Notes under the pieces: model-generated
The model's database searches: none
Seen by the model: the letters and a program-made list of their open reading frames with translations, nothing else
What the model was told of the DNA's origin: nothing
Part shown: positions 55,101 to 63,037 of the stretch, piece after piece
Layout of the letters: every line of letters starts with the position of its first letter
Numbering within the stretch: the first letter of the stretch is position 1
Made by a program: the position numbers and the translations under genes
Origin: Sphingopyxis sp. H053
GTDB lineage: Bacteria; Pseudomonadota; Alphaproteobacteria; Sphingomonadales; Sphingomonadaceae
Direction: 5' to 3'
Assembly (NCBI RefSeq): GCF_001468225.1
Contig: NZ_LNRU01000006.1
Span: 186,001-250,000, forward strand
DNA length: 64,000 nt

Positions 55101-55354
55101 GCGCCGTCGACGTTGCTGAACTCGATCGTGCCTTCGTTAACGACCTTGTGATTGCTGTCGATGGTGACTGCCGGGCCCGTGACGGTGGGCTTGATCGAAC
55201 CCGCTGCGACGATCTTGATGTCGTCGGCGGCGCCCGATTTGATCGTCGATGTCCGCACCGGCGCCGTAGTGGCGGTGCTGATCGTCGTCTCGGCATAGGC
55301 GGCGGTCGAAATGAGGGTGGCCAGGCAGGTGGAGGCCAGCAAGGTTTTGCGCAT
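52139..55354 (-). CDS. Autotransporter outer-membrane protein
   Basis: A 1071-residue type V secretion protein. The signal peptide is MRKTLLASTCLATLISTAAYA. The passenger is rich in Gly, Asn, Thr and Val with repeated beta-helix rungs (ITNSASGKITIGE, GNIVNSGAIAIEGN, GNFTNDGTISVIGD) and an Asp-rich insertion (KPDDKDEDKDGIDDDKEGN) resembling calcium-binding thrombospondin type 3 loops. The last 260 residues are the translocator barrel (WGYWVNQAVWGTS...) ending in FRASLRVGL. The start at 55354 is chosen because the upstream 15 codons precede the signal. No host-adhesion or protease motif is visible, so function is unknown. Confidence 0.9.
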   Translation of the reverse strand: MRKTLLASTCLATLISTAAYAETTISTATTAPVRTSTIKSGAADDIKIVAAGSIKPTVTGPAVTIDSNHKVVNEGTIEFSNVDGATGILANAGTSGGITNSASGKITIGETYAPTDIDNDGDIDGAFAIGSNRVGIATAGAFSGNIVNSGAIAIEGNNSAGIRLGGPLTGNFTNDGTISVIGDRALGVGMQDVTGNVRLAGTISAQGVDAIGARIAGNVTGALVVQGNLTATGYRFTTPPADPSKLDADDLLTGGNALSIEGNVTGGIVLAAAPKDTKPDDKDEDKDGIDDDKEGNAVVRSFGSAAAIRIGSADRAVTIGPVAGTGTGLGLIIDGAVLGNGLYAGKDGNGMQIGGLGGAVTIAGGIGIGATGSVTALSKDTAATAIRFGSGATTPELRNAGKIEATTGGNAAGAVATAVLIEAGGDVPLIRNSGSITAKTGGDNGTARAIVDLSGKVGTVENSGTISATGALASSDRNIAIDLSANNNGATVKQTAVAAGITAPSIVGDVRFGGGNDVFDIADGSVKGNSFFGAGNNKLALSGDATYAGNARFGAGSDTMTLAGTSKFTGLADFGGGADTLTIGGTSIFSGTLANSQGLVVSVAGGTFDVGGAATISSLAVTDKGTLGVMLDTGTTGTNLQVSGNASFGAESKLALKLSSLEKAEGQHIVLTAGTLTGASNLTASQTLLPFLYKGTLTSNATQLIVDVSRKTTTELGLNRSESSAFDAVLDAVVADQKIEDVFLGITDGEQFHNQLGQMLPEHEGGVFETVTSGSRALSRYLQDPNAPFQDEGKWGYWVNQAVWGTSKGVGNTASYDVSGWGISGGAEIKSNLGNFGGSIAYLSGKDGNGSNANEVSTSQFEGALHWRLRSDGFMASARVSGAPISLKGTRIFRAEAGAEDIEKTMKGKWDGTLWSASGSVAYDTRVGGLSFRPMVAVDYFKLKEDGYQETGGGDALDLTVLSRDSDELAVSGTVAIGLDFGGADEYDGWTRFELEGGRRQIVSGTLGTTTASFKNGTPFTLVPDDRTSGWVGRFRGIAGNSAFQVAGEVSAEEQQSHIGWAFRASLRVGL

Positions 55355-55469
55355 CGGGTTCCTCTTGAGATCGGGGCCGGGATGTCTTCCCGGCGACAAT
55401 CACAAGACGGAGCGGTGTCGGCGCAGCCTTGGAAAAAAATCACCTCAATCGCGCGCGGTCTAAGCGCGG

Positions 55470-56321
55470 CTAATTCCGTGCGGTCACAATCCACGCCGCG
55501 CCGTCGATCTGCACAGACGTCTCGCCAGGGCGTTTAGCGAACGCCGCACGGACAGCTGCCGCCGATTTCGCGCGAATATCTTCGGATTGGTCGGCGAGCG
55601 CGCGCGATAGCGGACCCACCTGGAACGCCATGTCGAGTGCATCGTCGATCGCCTCTTCGCGCGTTGCGCCGCGGCCATAGGAAATACTCGTGTCAAAGGG
55701 CGTGATGTCGATCGCGGTAAAGCCTGCTGCCGAGAGAATATCCGCGACCTTTTGCCGATCGCCAAAGGCGAAGGGTCCGGGGGCATTCGGATCGGCGGGC
55801 ACCGGCTGCACGATGTCGCGGATCGCCGCCATCGGCAGCCGCACCCAGTCATTCTCCTGCGCCCCGCGCCAGCACACGAACGCCAGCCGTCCGCCGGGTT
55901 TCAGGGCCCGGCGCATATGGGTGAAGGCCGCAACGGGCTCGTCGAAGAACATCACGCCGAAGCGCGAGAAGAGAAGGTCGAACTTTCCTGCGGGCAGCGG
56001 GGCGGTCGCGGCATCGGCGCATCGAAATTCGACGGGCGCGCCAGCAGGGGCGGCGGCGCGGGCGATCTCGACGAGCTGTTCCGATATGTCGACGCCAAGG
56101 ATGTGGCCGCCGGCTCCGACCTGCTCTGCAAGCGGAAAGGTCGAGGTGCCCGATCCGCAACCGATGTCGAGAACCTGTTCGCCGGGCCGCGCATCGGCCG
56201 CTGCGATCGCGGCATTGCCGAAGTCCTCGAGCATCACATCCAGCCGCGCCAGGTTCGCGGCCCAGCGTGTTCCGCTGTCGCCGTTCCAGTCATGCGTGGG
56301 GACGGTCTCGACATCGGACAT
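55470..56321 (-). CDS. Class I SAM-dependent methyltransferase
   Basis: A 283-residue protein with a Rossmann-like methyltransferase core: motif I VLDIGCGSGTSTFPLA, a GVDISEQLVEIA acidic loop, FDLLFSRFGVMFFDEP (motif IV) and LKPGGRLAFVCWR. It resembles UbiE/Ubi-type and sphingomonad SAM methyltransferases that act on small molecules. The substrate is not known. It is monocistronic, between the autotransporter and divergent glk. Confidence 0.88.
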   Translation of the reverse strand: MSDVETVPTHDWNGDSGTRWAANLARLDVMLEDFGNAAIAAADARPGEQVLDIGCGSGTSTFPLAEQVGAGGHILGVDISEQLVEIARAAAPAGAPVEFRCADAATAPLPAGKFDLLFSRFGVMFFDEPVAAFTHMRRALKPGGRLAFVCWRGAQENDWVRLPMAAIRDIVQPVPADPNAPGPFAFGDRQKVADILSAAGFTAIDITPFDTSISYGRGATREEAIDDALDMAFQVGPLSRALADQSEDIRAKSAAAVRAAFAKRPGETSVQIDGAAWIVTARN

Positions 56322-56473
56322 GCGCTTGCTCCTTTATTGCGAATAATTCGCAACTACGCCAATCTCCGGCCGAGCGCAAGGCTCGTCCGAATAGCTATGC
56401 CCTGTTGCATCGCTCCCGGCCATGCGACATTCCACCGGCAGGACCGGCCGCGTGGGACCGGCAAGGGAGAGTC

Positions 56474-57445
56474 ATGAGCGAACAGATCGTCACGGTGGAC
56501 ATCGGCGGCACGCACGCGCGCTTTGCGATTGCCGAGATCGAAGGCGGGCGCGTTCTGGCGCTCGGCGAGGCGACGACGCTCCATACAAAGGACCATGCAA
56601 GTTTCCAAACCGCCTGGCAGGATTTCGAACGTCAGCAGGGCGGAACTTTGCCGCGGGCGGTTGCGATAGCCATCGCGGGGCCGACACGCGGCGAGATCAT
56701 CCGCTTCACGAACAACCCGTGGATCATCCGCCCGGCTTTGATCAACGAGAAGCTGGGCGTCGATCGATATGCGCTGGTGAATGATTTCGAGGCGGTCGGT
56801 CATGCCGTCGCGCAGGCCGACGACAGCTATTTCGAGCGGTTGACGGGTCCTGACGAGCAGCTTCCCGCGACCGGGACGATCACCATCATCGGCCCCGGCA
56901 CCGGCCTTGGCGTTGCGCATGTCTGGCGCGACGGTGCCGACTATCGCGTCCAGGCGACCGAGGGTGGACATATCGACTTCGCGCCGCTGGACAGCATCGA
57001 GGATGCGATCCTCGCGCGGCTGCGCAAACGCCATCGGCGCGTGTCGATCGAACGCATCGTGTCGGGACCGGGAATCGTCGACATCTACGAAACGCTGGCG
57101 GCGCTTGAAGGGCGCGCGATCCCGCGGCTCGACGACAAGGCGATCTGGACCAATGCACTGAGCGGCGAGGACAGCTTGGCGGCGGCGGCGGTCGATCGCT
57201 TCTGCCTGTCGCTCGGCAGCGTCGCGGGCGACCTTGCATTGGCGCAAGGTGCCGGTGGGGTGGTCGTTGCGGGCGGGCTGGGCTTGCGCATCCGCGACAG
57301 TCTGGTGCGTTCGGGTTTCCCCGAACGCTTTATCGAAAAGGGGCGTTTCGAAGGCTTTATGTCCGCGCTGCCGGTAAAGCTCATCACCCATCCACAGCCC
57401 GGCCTGTTTGGTGCCGCGGCGGCGTTCGCGCGCCAATACACCTGA
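56474..57445 (+). CDS. glk: Glucokinase
   Basis: Glk phosphorylates glucose with ATP. The 323-residue ROK-unrelated bacterial glucokinase has the ATP-binding VDIGGTHARFAIAEI at 8-22, LVNDFEAVGHAV with the catalytic Asp, the GPGTGLGVAHV loop and EGGHIDFAP, all features of the E. coli Glk type. The ATG at 56474 has GGGAGA upstream; the longer frame to 56267 runs antisense to the methyltransferase. In sphingomonads it feeds the Entner-Doudoroff path. Confidence 0.95.
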   Translation: MSEQIVTVDIGGTHARFAIAEIEGGRVLALGEATTLHTKDHASFQTAWQDFERQQGGTLPRAVAIAIAGPTRGEIIRFTNNPWIIRPALINEKLGVDRYALVNDFEAVGHAVAQADDSYFERLTGPDEQLPATGTITIIGPGTGLGVAHVWRDGADYRVQATEGGHIDFAPLDSIEDAILARLRKRHRRVSIERIVSGPGIVDIYETLAALEGRAIPRLDDKAIWTNALSGEDSLAAAAVDRFCLSLGSVAGDLALAQGAGGVVVAGGLGLRIRDSLVRSGFPERFIEKGRFEGFMSALPVKLITHPQPGLFGAAAAFARQYT

Positions 57446-57522
57446 ATCCGCAAATACCGCTGGCATCGGGCGGCGAAAATCGGCAGCAATGGAACTTCGA
57501 TTTCTGAAGGATTCCATCGCTC

Positions 57523-58263
57523 GTGTCCGCCCGTCCCGTCCTCGGCATCATCGCCTGTAACCGGCAGGTCGGCTCCGAATATGCGCAGGCGGTGATGAAC
57601 CGTTATGCGAAGGCCGCGATGCGCCATGCCGACTGTGCCGCGCTGCTCATTCCGTCGCTTCCGGACTATATGCGCGCCGACGAGATCGTCGGTCGGCTCG
57701 ACGGCGTTTTGCTCACCGGCTCGCCATCGAACGTCGAGCCGGCACGTTATGGTGAGGAAGATGCAGGGGAGGGGCCGTTCGATCCCGATCGCGATCGGAT
57801 GATGCGCGATCTGGTCGAGGCGGTGATCGCGGCGCAGAGGCCGTTATTCGGCATTTGCCGCGGGTTCCAGGACATCAATGTCGCGCTCGGCGGGACGCTG
57901 CGCCGCGACACCGCGACGAACGGCGAACTGCTGCGCCACCATACGCCTGACGGGACATTGTTCGATGCGATGTTCGATCATCGGCATCATGTTGACCTCG
58001 TCGATGGCGGCATGCTGGCGTCGGCCTATCGGGCGGAATCGCTCGATGTGAATTCGGTCCATTATCAGGGCATCGGACGGCTCGCCGACGGCTTGTCGGT
58101 CGAGGCGCGTGCGCCCGACGGACTGGTCGAGGCTTTCAGCGCGCGGCCGAACGGCGCACCCTTGCTGGCAGTCCAGTGGCACCCCGAATGGGCGGTCGAC
58201 GGCAATGAAGAGAGCCAGACCTATTTCCGCCTGCTCGGACAGGCGCTGCGGGGCGAGCTATGA
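57523..58263 (+). CDS. puuD: Gamma-glutamyl-GABA hydrolase-like class I amidotransferase (PuuD-like)
   Basis: A 246-residue glutamine-amidotransferase-like hydrolase starting at GTG 57523. The nucleophile is Cys112 in LFGICRGFQDIN and the His-Glu pair is His220/Glu222 in QWHPEW. PuuD splits gamma-glutamyl-GABA in putrescine breakdown. The link to polyamines is supported by the aminotransferase next to it and the pot transporter downstream. puuA, puuB and puuC are not in the window. Confidence 0.9.
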   Translation: MSARPVLGIIACNRQVGSEYAQAVMNRYAKAAMRHADCAALLIPSLPDYMRADEIVGRLDGVLLTGSPSNVEPARYGEEDAGEGPFDPDRDRMMRDLVEAVIAAQRPLFGICRGFQDINVALGGTLRRDTATNGELLRHHTPDGTLFDAMFDHRHHVDLVDGGMLASAYRAESLDVNSVHYQGIGRLADGLSVEARAPDGLVEAFSARPNGAPLLAVQWHPEWAVDGNEESQTYFRLLGQALRGEL

Positions 58264-58314
58264 ACCGGCGCGTCACCCGTTACGATCGCTATCTCGCGCG
58301 GCTCTGCTTCTCTC

Positions 58315-58454
58315 CCTGACCTGGATTCCCCTCCCCAAAAGGGAGGGGTTAGGGGTGGGTGGCTCGCCAAAGGCGAGCGCTCTTCCCTTCGACGTTCTCG
58401 GCGCTTCGCGCCTACCCACCCCCGACCCCTCCCTATGAGGGAGGGGAGATCAGG
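58315..58454. repeat. Inverted-repeat element, type D
   Basis: Imperfect arms of about 45 bases (from 58315 and ending 58454) each contain a CCCCTCCC..GGGAGGGG hairpin, with GGTGGGT/ACCCACC next to them, and the centre has GCTCGCC-AAA-GGCGAGC and GGCGCTTCGCGCC hairpins. It lies between the PuuD-like gene and the aminotransferase gene and ends 9 bases before the aminotransferase start, so it could affect its translation. Confidence 0.8.
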
Positions 58455-58463
58455 ATCAGAAAT

Positions 58464-59837
58464 ATGCCCCGCAATCACGACATCGCCGAACTGCGCCGCC
58501 TCGACGTCGCGCACCATCTTCCAGCACAAGCCGACTGGGCCGAGATCGAAAAACTTGGCGGCAGCCGCATCATCACGCACGCCGAGGGCTGTTATATCCA
58601 CGATGGCGACGGGCACCGCATCCTCGACGGGATGGCCGGCCTGTGGTGCGTCAACGTCGGTTACGGCCGCGAGGAGCTGGTCGAGTCGGCAGCGGCGCAG
58701 ATGCGCGAGCTGCCTTTCTACAACACCTTCTTCAAGACCGCGACGCCGCCGACGGTGACGCTTGCCGCGAAGATCGCGAGCCTGACCGGCAATCGCCTGC
58801 CGCACATCTTCTTCAATGCCTCGGGCAGCGAAGCGAACGACACGGTGTTCCGCATGGTTCGCCATTATTGGAAGCTGAAGGGCGAACCCAAACGCACCGT
58901 CTTCATCAGCCGCTGGAACGCCTATCACGGCTCGACCGTCGCGGGGGTTTCGCTCGGCGGGATGAAGGCGATGCACGTGCAGGGCGACCTGCCGATCCCG
59001 GGCGTCGAGCATGTCCGCCAGCCCTATGCCTTCAATGAAGGGCATGGGATGACCGAGGAGGAATTCTGCGACGCTTGCGTCCAGGCGATCGAGGACAAGA
59101 TCCTCGAGGTCGGCCCCGAAAATTGCGCCGCCTTCATCGGTGAGCCCGTGCAGGGTGCCGGCGGCGTGATCATCCCGCCCAAAGGCTATTGGCCCAAGGT
59201 CGAGGCGGTGGCGCGCAAATATGGCCTGCTCGTCGTCGCCGACGAGGTGATCTGCGGGTTCGGGCGCACCGGCAAGATGTGGGGGCATGAGACGATGGGC
59301 TTCACCCCCGACCTGATGCCGATGGCGAAGGGGCTGTCGTCGGGTTACCTGCCGATTTCGGCGACCGCGGTCGCGGCGCATGTCGTCGAAGTGCTCAAGA
59401 CCGGCGGCGATTTCGTCCACGGCTTCACCTATTCGGGCCATCCGGTCGCCGCGGCGGTGGCGCTCAAGAATATCGAGATCATCGAGCGCGAAGGCCTCGT
59501 CGAGCGCTCGGGCAGCATCACCGGCCCGCATCTCGCGAAGGCGCTCGCGACGCTGAACGATCATCCGCTCGTCGGTGAAGCGCGCTCGATCGGGCTGCTC
59601 GGTGCGGTCGAGATCGTCGCCGACAAGGCAACCCGCGCACGGTTCGGCGGCGCAGAGGGAACGGCGGGGCCGATGGCGCGCGATGCGTGCATTGCCAACA
59701 GGCTGATGGTGCGCGGCATCCGCGACAGCCTGGTCATGTGCCCGCCCCTGATCATTTCGACCGAGCAGATCGACGAGATGGTTGCCATCATCCGCAAATC
59801 TCTCGATGAGGTGCTGCCGAAACTCCGCGCGCTCTAA
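58464..59837 (+). CDS. Class III omega-aminotransferase (putrescine/SpuC-like)
   Basis: A 457-residue PLP aminotransferase. The PLP lysine is Lys289 in MAKGLSSGYLPIS, Asp260 lies in VVADEVICGFGRTG and the SGSEANDT phosphate site is at 120-127. The N-terminal part with ITHAEGCYIHDGDGHRILDGMAGLWCVNVGYGR is typical of omega-amino acid:pyruvate and putrescine:pyruvate aminotransferases such as SpuC. A role in putrescine use is inferred from neighbours. The start at 58464 lies only 9 bases after a repeat, with no clear ribosome site. Confidence 0.9.
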   Translation: MPRNHDIAELRRLDVAHHLPAQADWAEIEKLGGSRIITHAEGCYIHDGDGHRILDGMAGLWCVNVGYGREELVESAAAQMRELPFYNTFFKTATPPTVTLAAKIASLTGNRLPHIFFNASGSEANDTVFRMVRHYWKLKGEPKRTVFISRWNAYHGSTVAGVSLGGMKAMHVQGDLPIPGVEHVRQPYAFNEGHGMTEEEFCDACVQAIEDKILEVGPENCAAFIGEPVQGAGGVIIPPKGYWPKVEAVARKYGLLVVADEVICGFGRTGKMWGHETMGFTPDLMPMAKGLSSGYLPISATAVAAHVVEVLKTGGDFVHGFTYSGHPVAAAVALKNIEIIEREGLVERSGSITGPHLAKALATLNDHPLVGEARSIGLLGAVEIVADKATRARFGGAEGTAGPMARDACIANRLMVRGIRDSLVMCPPLIISTEQIDEMVAIIRKSLDEVLPKLRAL

Positions 59838-59857
59838 ACAGGAAAGACCAAGACCTT

Positions 59858-60793
59858 ATGCCCTCCGGCCTTTTTGCCCTGCTCGACGATATTGCGACGA
59901 TCGCCAAGGTCGCCGCCGCGAGCATCGACGATATCGGCGCTGCGGCGTCGAAGGCCGGGGTCAAGGCCGCGGGCGTGGTGGTCGACGATACCGCGGTAAC
60001 GCCGCGTTACGTCACCGGCTTCACCCCCGACCGCGAACTGCCGATCATCTGGCGGATCACCAAGGGGTCGATCTTCAACAAGCTGGTGCTGATCCTGCCG
60101 GCGCTGCTGCTCTTGTCGACGTTCGTTCCATGGGCGATCACCCCGCTGCTCATGATCGGCGGCGCCTATCTTTGCTTCGAAGGCGCCGAAAAAGTGCTGC
60201 ACTCGCTGCAGAAGGACAAGACGAGCCTCGCCGAAGACGCAGCGATCGTTGCCGACCAGGATCATGAAGAGGCGATGGTGAAGGGGGCGGTGCGCACCGA
60301 CTTCATCCTGTCGGCCGAGATCATGGTGATCGCGCTCAACGAAGTGCTCGACGAGCATTTCGCGATGCGCGCTGCGACGCTCGCGGTGGTTGCGATCGCG
60401 ATCACCATCGCGGTTTACGGCGTCGTCGGGCTGATCGTGAAGATGGACGACATCGGCCTGCATATGGCGAAAGAGGGCAATGCAGCGCGGCGGTCGATCG
60501 GGCGCGGGCTGGTTGCTTTTATGCCGAAGCTGCTGGCGGCGCTCGCGCTGATCGGCACCGCGGCGATGCTATGGGTCGGCGGCCAGATTTTCATTCACGG
60601 CCTCGACGAATATCACATCGGCAACATCGGGCATGGGCTCCACGATTTCGCGCATGCGGTGGCGGGGAACCTGCCGGGCGCGGGCGTTTGGGAGTGGCTG
60701 ATCAATGCGGGCGGCGCAGGCGTGTTCGGGCTGCTGCTCGGCGGCGTGATCGTCGGCCTGCTGCACTTGTTGCCGGGCAAGAAGGCCCATTGA
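59858..60793 (+). CDS. DUF808 (YedI-like) membrane protein
   Basis: A 311-residue inner-membrane protein with about six spans. The opening MPSGLFALLDDIATIAKVAAASIDD and the TGFTPDRELPIIWRITKGS..NK segment are the DUF808 family mark. The function is unknown. It begins 20 bases after the aminotransferase, so it is likely cotranscribed, though no functional tie is evident. Confidence 0.93.
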   Translation: MPSGLFALLDDIATIAKVAAASIDDIGAAASKAGVKAAGVVVDDTAVTPRYVTGFTPDRELPIIWRITKGSIFNKLVLILPALLLLSTFVPWAITPLLMIGGAYLCFEGAEKVLHSLQKDKTSLAEDAAIVADQDHEEAMVKGAVRTDFILSAEIMVIALNEVLDEHFAMRAATLAVVAIAITIAVYGVVGLIVKMDDIGLHMAKEGNAARRSIGRGLVAFMPKLLAALALIGTAAMLWVGGQIFIHGLDEYHIGNIGHGLHDFAHAVAGNLPGAGVWEWLINAGGAGVFGLLLGGVIVGLLHLLPGKKAH

Positions 60794-60795
60794 CC

Positions 60796-60870
60796 TCGTC
60801 ATCCCGGACTTGATCCGGGATCCATTGCGGCGCCGAAGTCATGGGCCGCGGATCAAGTCCGGGGTGACGA
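60796..60870. repeat. Inverted-repeat element, type E
   Basis: 21-base arms (60796-60816 and 60850-60870) are reverse complements with one mismatch, and the left arm holds a CCGGA..TCCGG hairpin. It begins 3 bases after the DUF808 stop. Elements of this sequence type are frequent in alphaproteobacterial intergenic regions. Confidence 0.85.
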
Positions 60871-60898
60871 AAGTGGAATCCGTTCCCGAACGAGCCTT

Positions 60899-60951
60899 AA
60901 AGCCACAAAAGCCCCGCATGGAGACACTGCATTTGTGTCCTTTGTGGTTTT
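60899..60951 (+). terminator. Nested hairpin with T-tail after DUF808
   Basis: CCACAAA (60903-60909) pairs with TTTGTGG (60941-60947), a GACAC/GTGTC stem (60923-60927 with 60935-60939) lies inside, and TTTTAA follows. It is a possible terminator for the aminotransferase-DUF808 unit. Confidence 0.5.
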
Positions 60952-60999
60952 AAGGCCGGGTAAGCCCCGTTTGGCAAAGCGAAATATGAACGGGTAGAA

Positions 61000-61020
61000 A
61001 GAGCCGAAGCGAGAGGCTCT
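61000..61020 (-). terminator. Possible terminator of the pot operon
   Basis: AGAGCC (61015-61020 read on the minus strand) pairs with GGCTCT (61000-61005) and is followed by TTTCT on the minus strand, 42 bases after the potA stop. The stem is short. Confidence 0.4.
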
Positions 61021-61061
61021 CACACGACCGCAATGTAGGAAAGCTTCTTTTGCCGAGCGCG

Positions 61062-62192
61062 TCAGCCAAGCAACACCACCGGACTATCCGCGCGCCAGTG
61101 CATGCTCACCTTGTCGCCCCAGGTGAAATCCTCCTGGTCGTGGCGCGACAGGTTCGGGCGGGATACGCGCAGGCACGCACCCGATTCCAGCTCGATCTCG
61201 AACAGGGTGATGTCGCCGAGATAGCTCATCCCTTTGATCTTGCCGCGCGCAAAATTATAACCGTCGGGCGCGTCCTGCGCCGCGGCCTTGACCGCCTTGC
61301 CCTCGCCGGGAACGTGGAGGTAGATTTTCTCGGGGCGTAGCGCGATCCACACATCGGCGCCGTGCGGGCCGGTGACGCCGTGGTTGAGGTAGACCTTGCC
61401 CAGCCCCGGACAATCGACCGCGGCCTTGTCCGGATCGTCGAGGGTCAGCTTGCCCTCGAAGATGTTCACCGATCCGACGAAATCGGCGACGAAGCGGTTG
61501 GCGGGATATTCGTAGAGGTCCGACGGCGTCGCGAGTTGCGCGACCTCGCCCTTGTTAATCACCCCGATACGGCACGCCATAGAGAGCGCTTCGTCCTGAT
61601 CGTGGGTGACGGTGACAAAGGTGATGCCAACCTTTTCCTGCAGATCGCTGAGTTCGAACTGCATCTGTGCACGCAGCTTGGCATCGAGCGCCGATAGCGG
61701 TTCGTCGAGCAGCAGCACTTTCGGCCGCATCACCAGGCTGCGCGCGAGCGCGACGCGCTGGCGCTGGCCGCCCGACATCTGGTCGGGCATCCGCGTTTCG
61801 AACCCGCCGAGCTTGACCAGCTCGAGCGCCTCGGCGACGCGGTCCTTGATCTCGCCGCCCTTCACGCCCGCAATCTTCAGGCCATAGGCGACATTGTCGG
61901 CAACACTCATGTGCGGGAACACGGCATAGCTCTGGAACACCATGTTCACCGGGCGCTTGTTCGGCGGGATGCCCGCCATATCATGCCCGTCGATCAATAT
62001 CTTGCCCTCGGACGGCAGCTCGAACCCTGCGATCATCCGCAGCAGCGTCGTCTTGCCGCACCCCGACGGGCCAAGCAGCACAAAGAATTCGCCGGCATTG
62101 ATGTCGAGGGTGACATTGTCGACCGCTGTCACCTTGCCAAAGCGTTTCGAGACGTTCTGGATCTGGATGATCGGGCGTGCGGTTTCGGTCAT
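61062..62192 (-). CDS. potA: Polyamine ABC transporter ATPase (PotA/PotG)
   Basis: A 376-residue ATPase: Walker A GPSGCGKTT (41-49), Q-loop QSYAVFPH, signature MSGGQRQRVALARSL, Walker B VLLLDEPLSALD, His switch VTHDQDEA and a C-terminal TOBE region (RGKIKGMSYLGDITLFEIE). It powers uptake of putrescine or spermidine. The start at 62192 is chosen; the open frame to 62744 runs through potI. Its start lies 2 bases from the potI stop. Confidence 0.93.
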   Translation of the reverse strand: MTETARPIIQIQNVSKRFGKVTAVDNVTLDINAGEFFVLLGPSGCGKTTLLRMIAGFELPSEGKILIDGHDMAGIPPNKRPVNMVFQSYAVFPHMSVADNVAYGLKIAGVKGGEIKDRVAEALELVKLGGFETRMPDQMSGGQRQRVALARSLVMRPKVLLLDEPLSALDAKLRAQMQFELSDLQEKVGITFVTVTHDQDEALSMACRIGVINKGEVAQLATPSDLYEYPANRFVADFVGSVNIFEGKLTLDDPDKAAVDCPGLGKVYLNHGVTGPHGADVWIALRPEKIYLHVPGEGKAVKAAAQDAPDGYNFARGKIKGMSYLGDITLFEIELESGACLRVSRPNLSRHDQEDFTWGDKVSMHWRADSPVVLLG

Positions 62193-62194
62193 GG

Positions 62195-63037
62195 TCAGTG
62201 GGTTTCCGCAATGGCTTTCACGCCCTGAAGCTTGAGCGCGACGAAGGTCAGGGCGACGGTGAGGAGAATGAGCAGCGTCGAGGCGGCGTTGACCTCGGGC
62301 GTCACCGAAAAGCGGACCATCGAATAGACTTTCACCGGGAAGGTGATCGTGTCGGGGCCGCTGGTGAAATAGGTGATCACGAAATCGTCGAGGCTCAATG
62401 TGAAGGAGAGAAGCGCGCCGGCAACAAGCGCGGGTTTGATGTGCGGGATCAGCACGTCGCGGAACACCTGCCATTCGCTCGCGCCGAGATCCTTGGCCGC
62501 TTCCTCCTGCTCGCGGTTGAAGGTCGCGAGCCGCGAGCGCACGACCATCGTCACGAAGGGGAAGCAAAAGGTGATGTGCGCGATGGTGATCGCGCCGAGG
62601 TTGAACGGCCAGATGAGGTCGGTTGGCCAGTTCACCGCGGCGAAAAACATCAGGAAGGCGACGCCGAGGCATATTTCGGGGACGATGATCGGCAGCGAGA
62701 TCGTGCCGTCGATCGCGCTTTTGAGCGGGAAGCGGAAGCGCCACAGCATCACCGCGGCGACCGCGCCGAGAACGAGACTGACGATCGTTGCGAGCGCCGC
62801 GATGGTCAGCGAGTTGAGCAAAGCCTCGACGAGCTGGTCATTGCCCATCGCTTTCTCGTAATATTTGGTCGTGAAACCGCGCCACACGACGTTGCGCTTG
62901 CTGTCGTTGAAACTGAAGATCACCAGCACGACGAGCGGCGCATAGAGGAAGATCATCACCGCGCCGACCCAGAGGCGCATCCACAAGGTACGGCTATATT
63001 CGAGCGGCGCTACGGGCGTGCGGGCGAAGAGCGCCAT
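62195..63037 (-). CDS. potI: Polyamine ABC transporter permease PotI-like
   Basis: A 280-residue permease with six spans. The EAA loop is EEAAKDLGASEWQVFRDVLIPHIKPALVAG, which contacts the ATPase. NDSKRNVVWRGFTTKYYEKAMGNDQLVEALLNSL is typical of PotI/PotC. Its ATG overlaps the potH stop by one base (TGATG-type overlap at 63037). Confidence 0.93.
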   Translation of the reverse strand: MALFARTPVAPLEYSRTLWMRLWVGAVMIFLYAPLVVLVIFSFNDSKRNVVWRGFTTKYYEKAMGNDQLVEALLNSLTIAALATIVSLVLGAVAAVMLWRFRFPLKSAIDGTISLPIIVPEICLGVAFLMFFAAVNWPTDLIWPFNLGAITIAHITFCFPFVTMVVRSRLATFNREQEEAAKDLGASEWQVFRDVLIPHIKPALVAGALLSFTLSLDDFVITYFTSGPDTITFPVKVYSMVRFSVTPEVNAASTLLILLTVALTFVALKLQGVKAIAETH

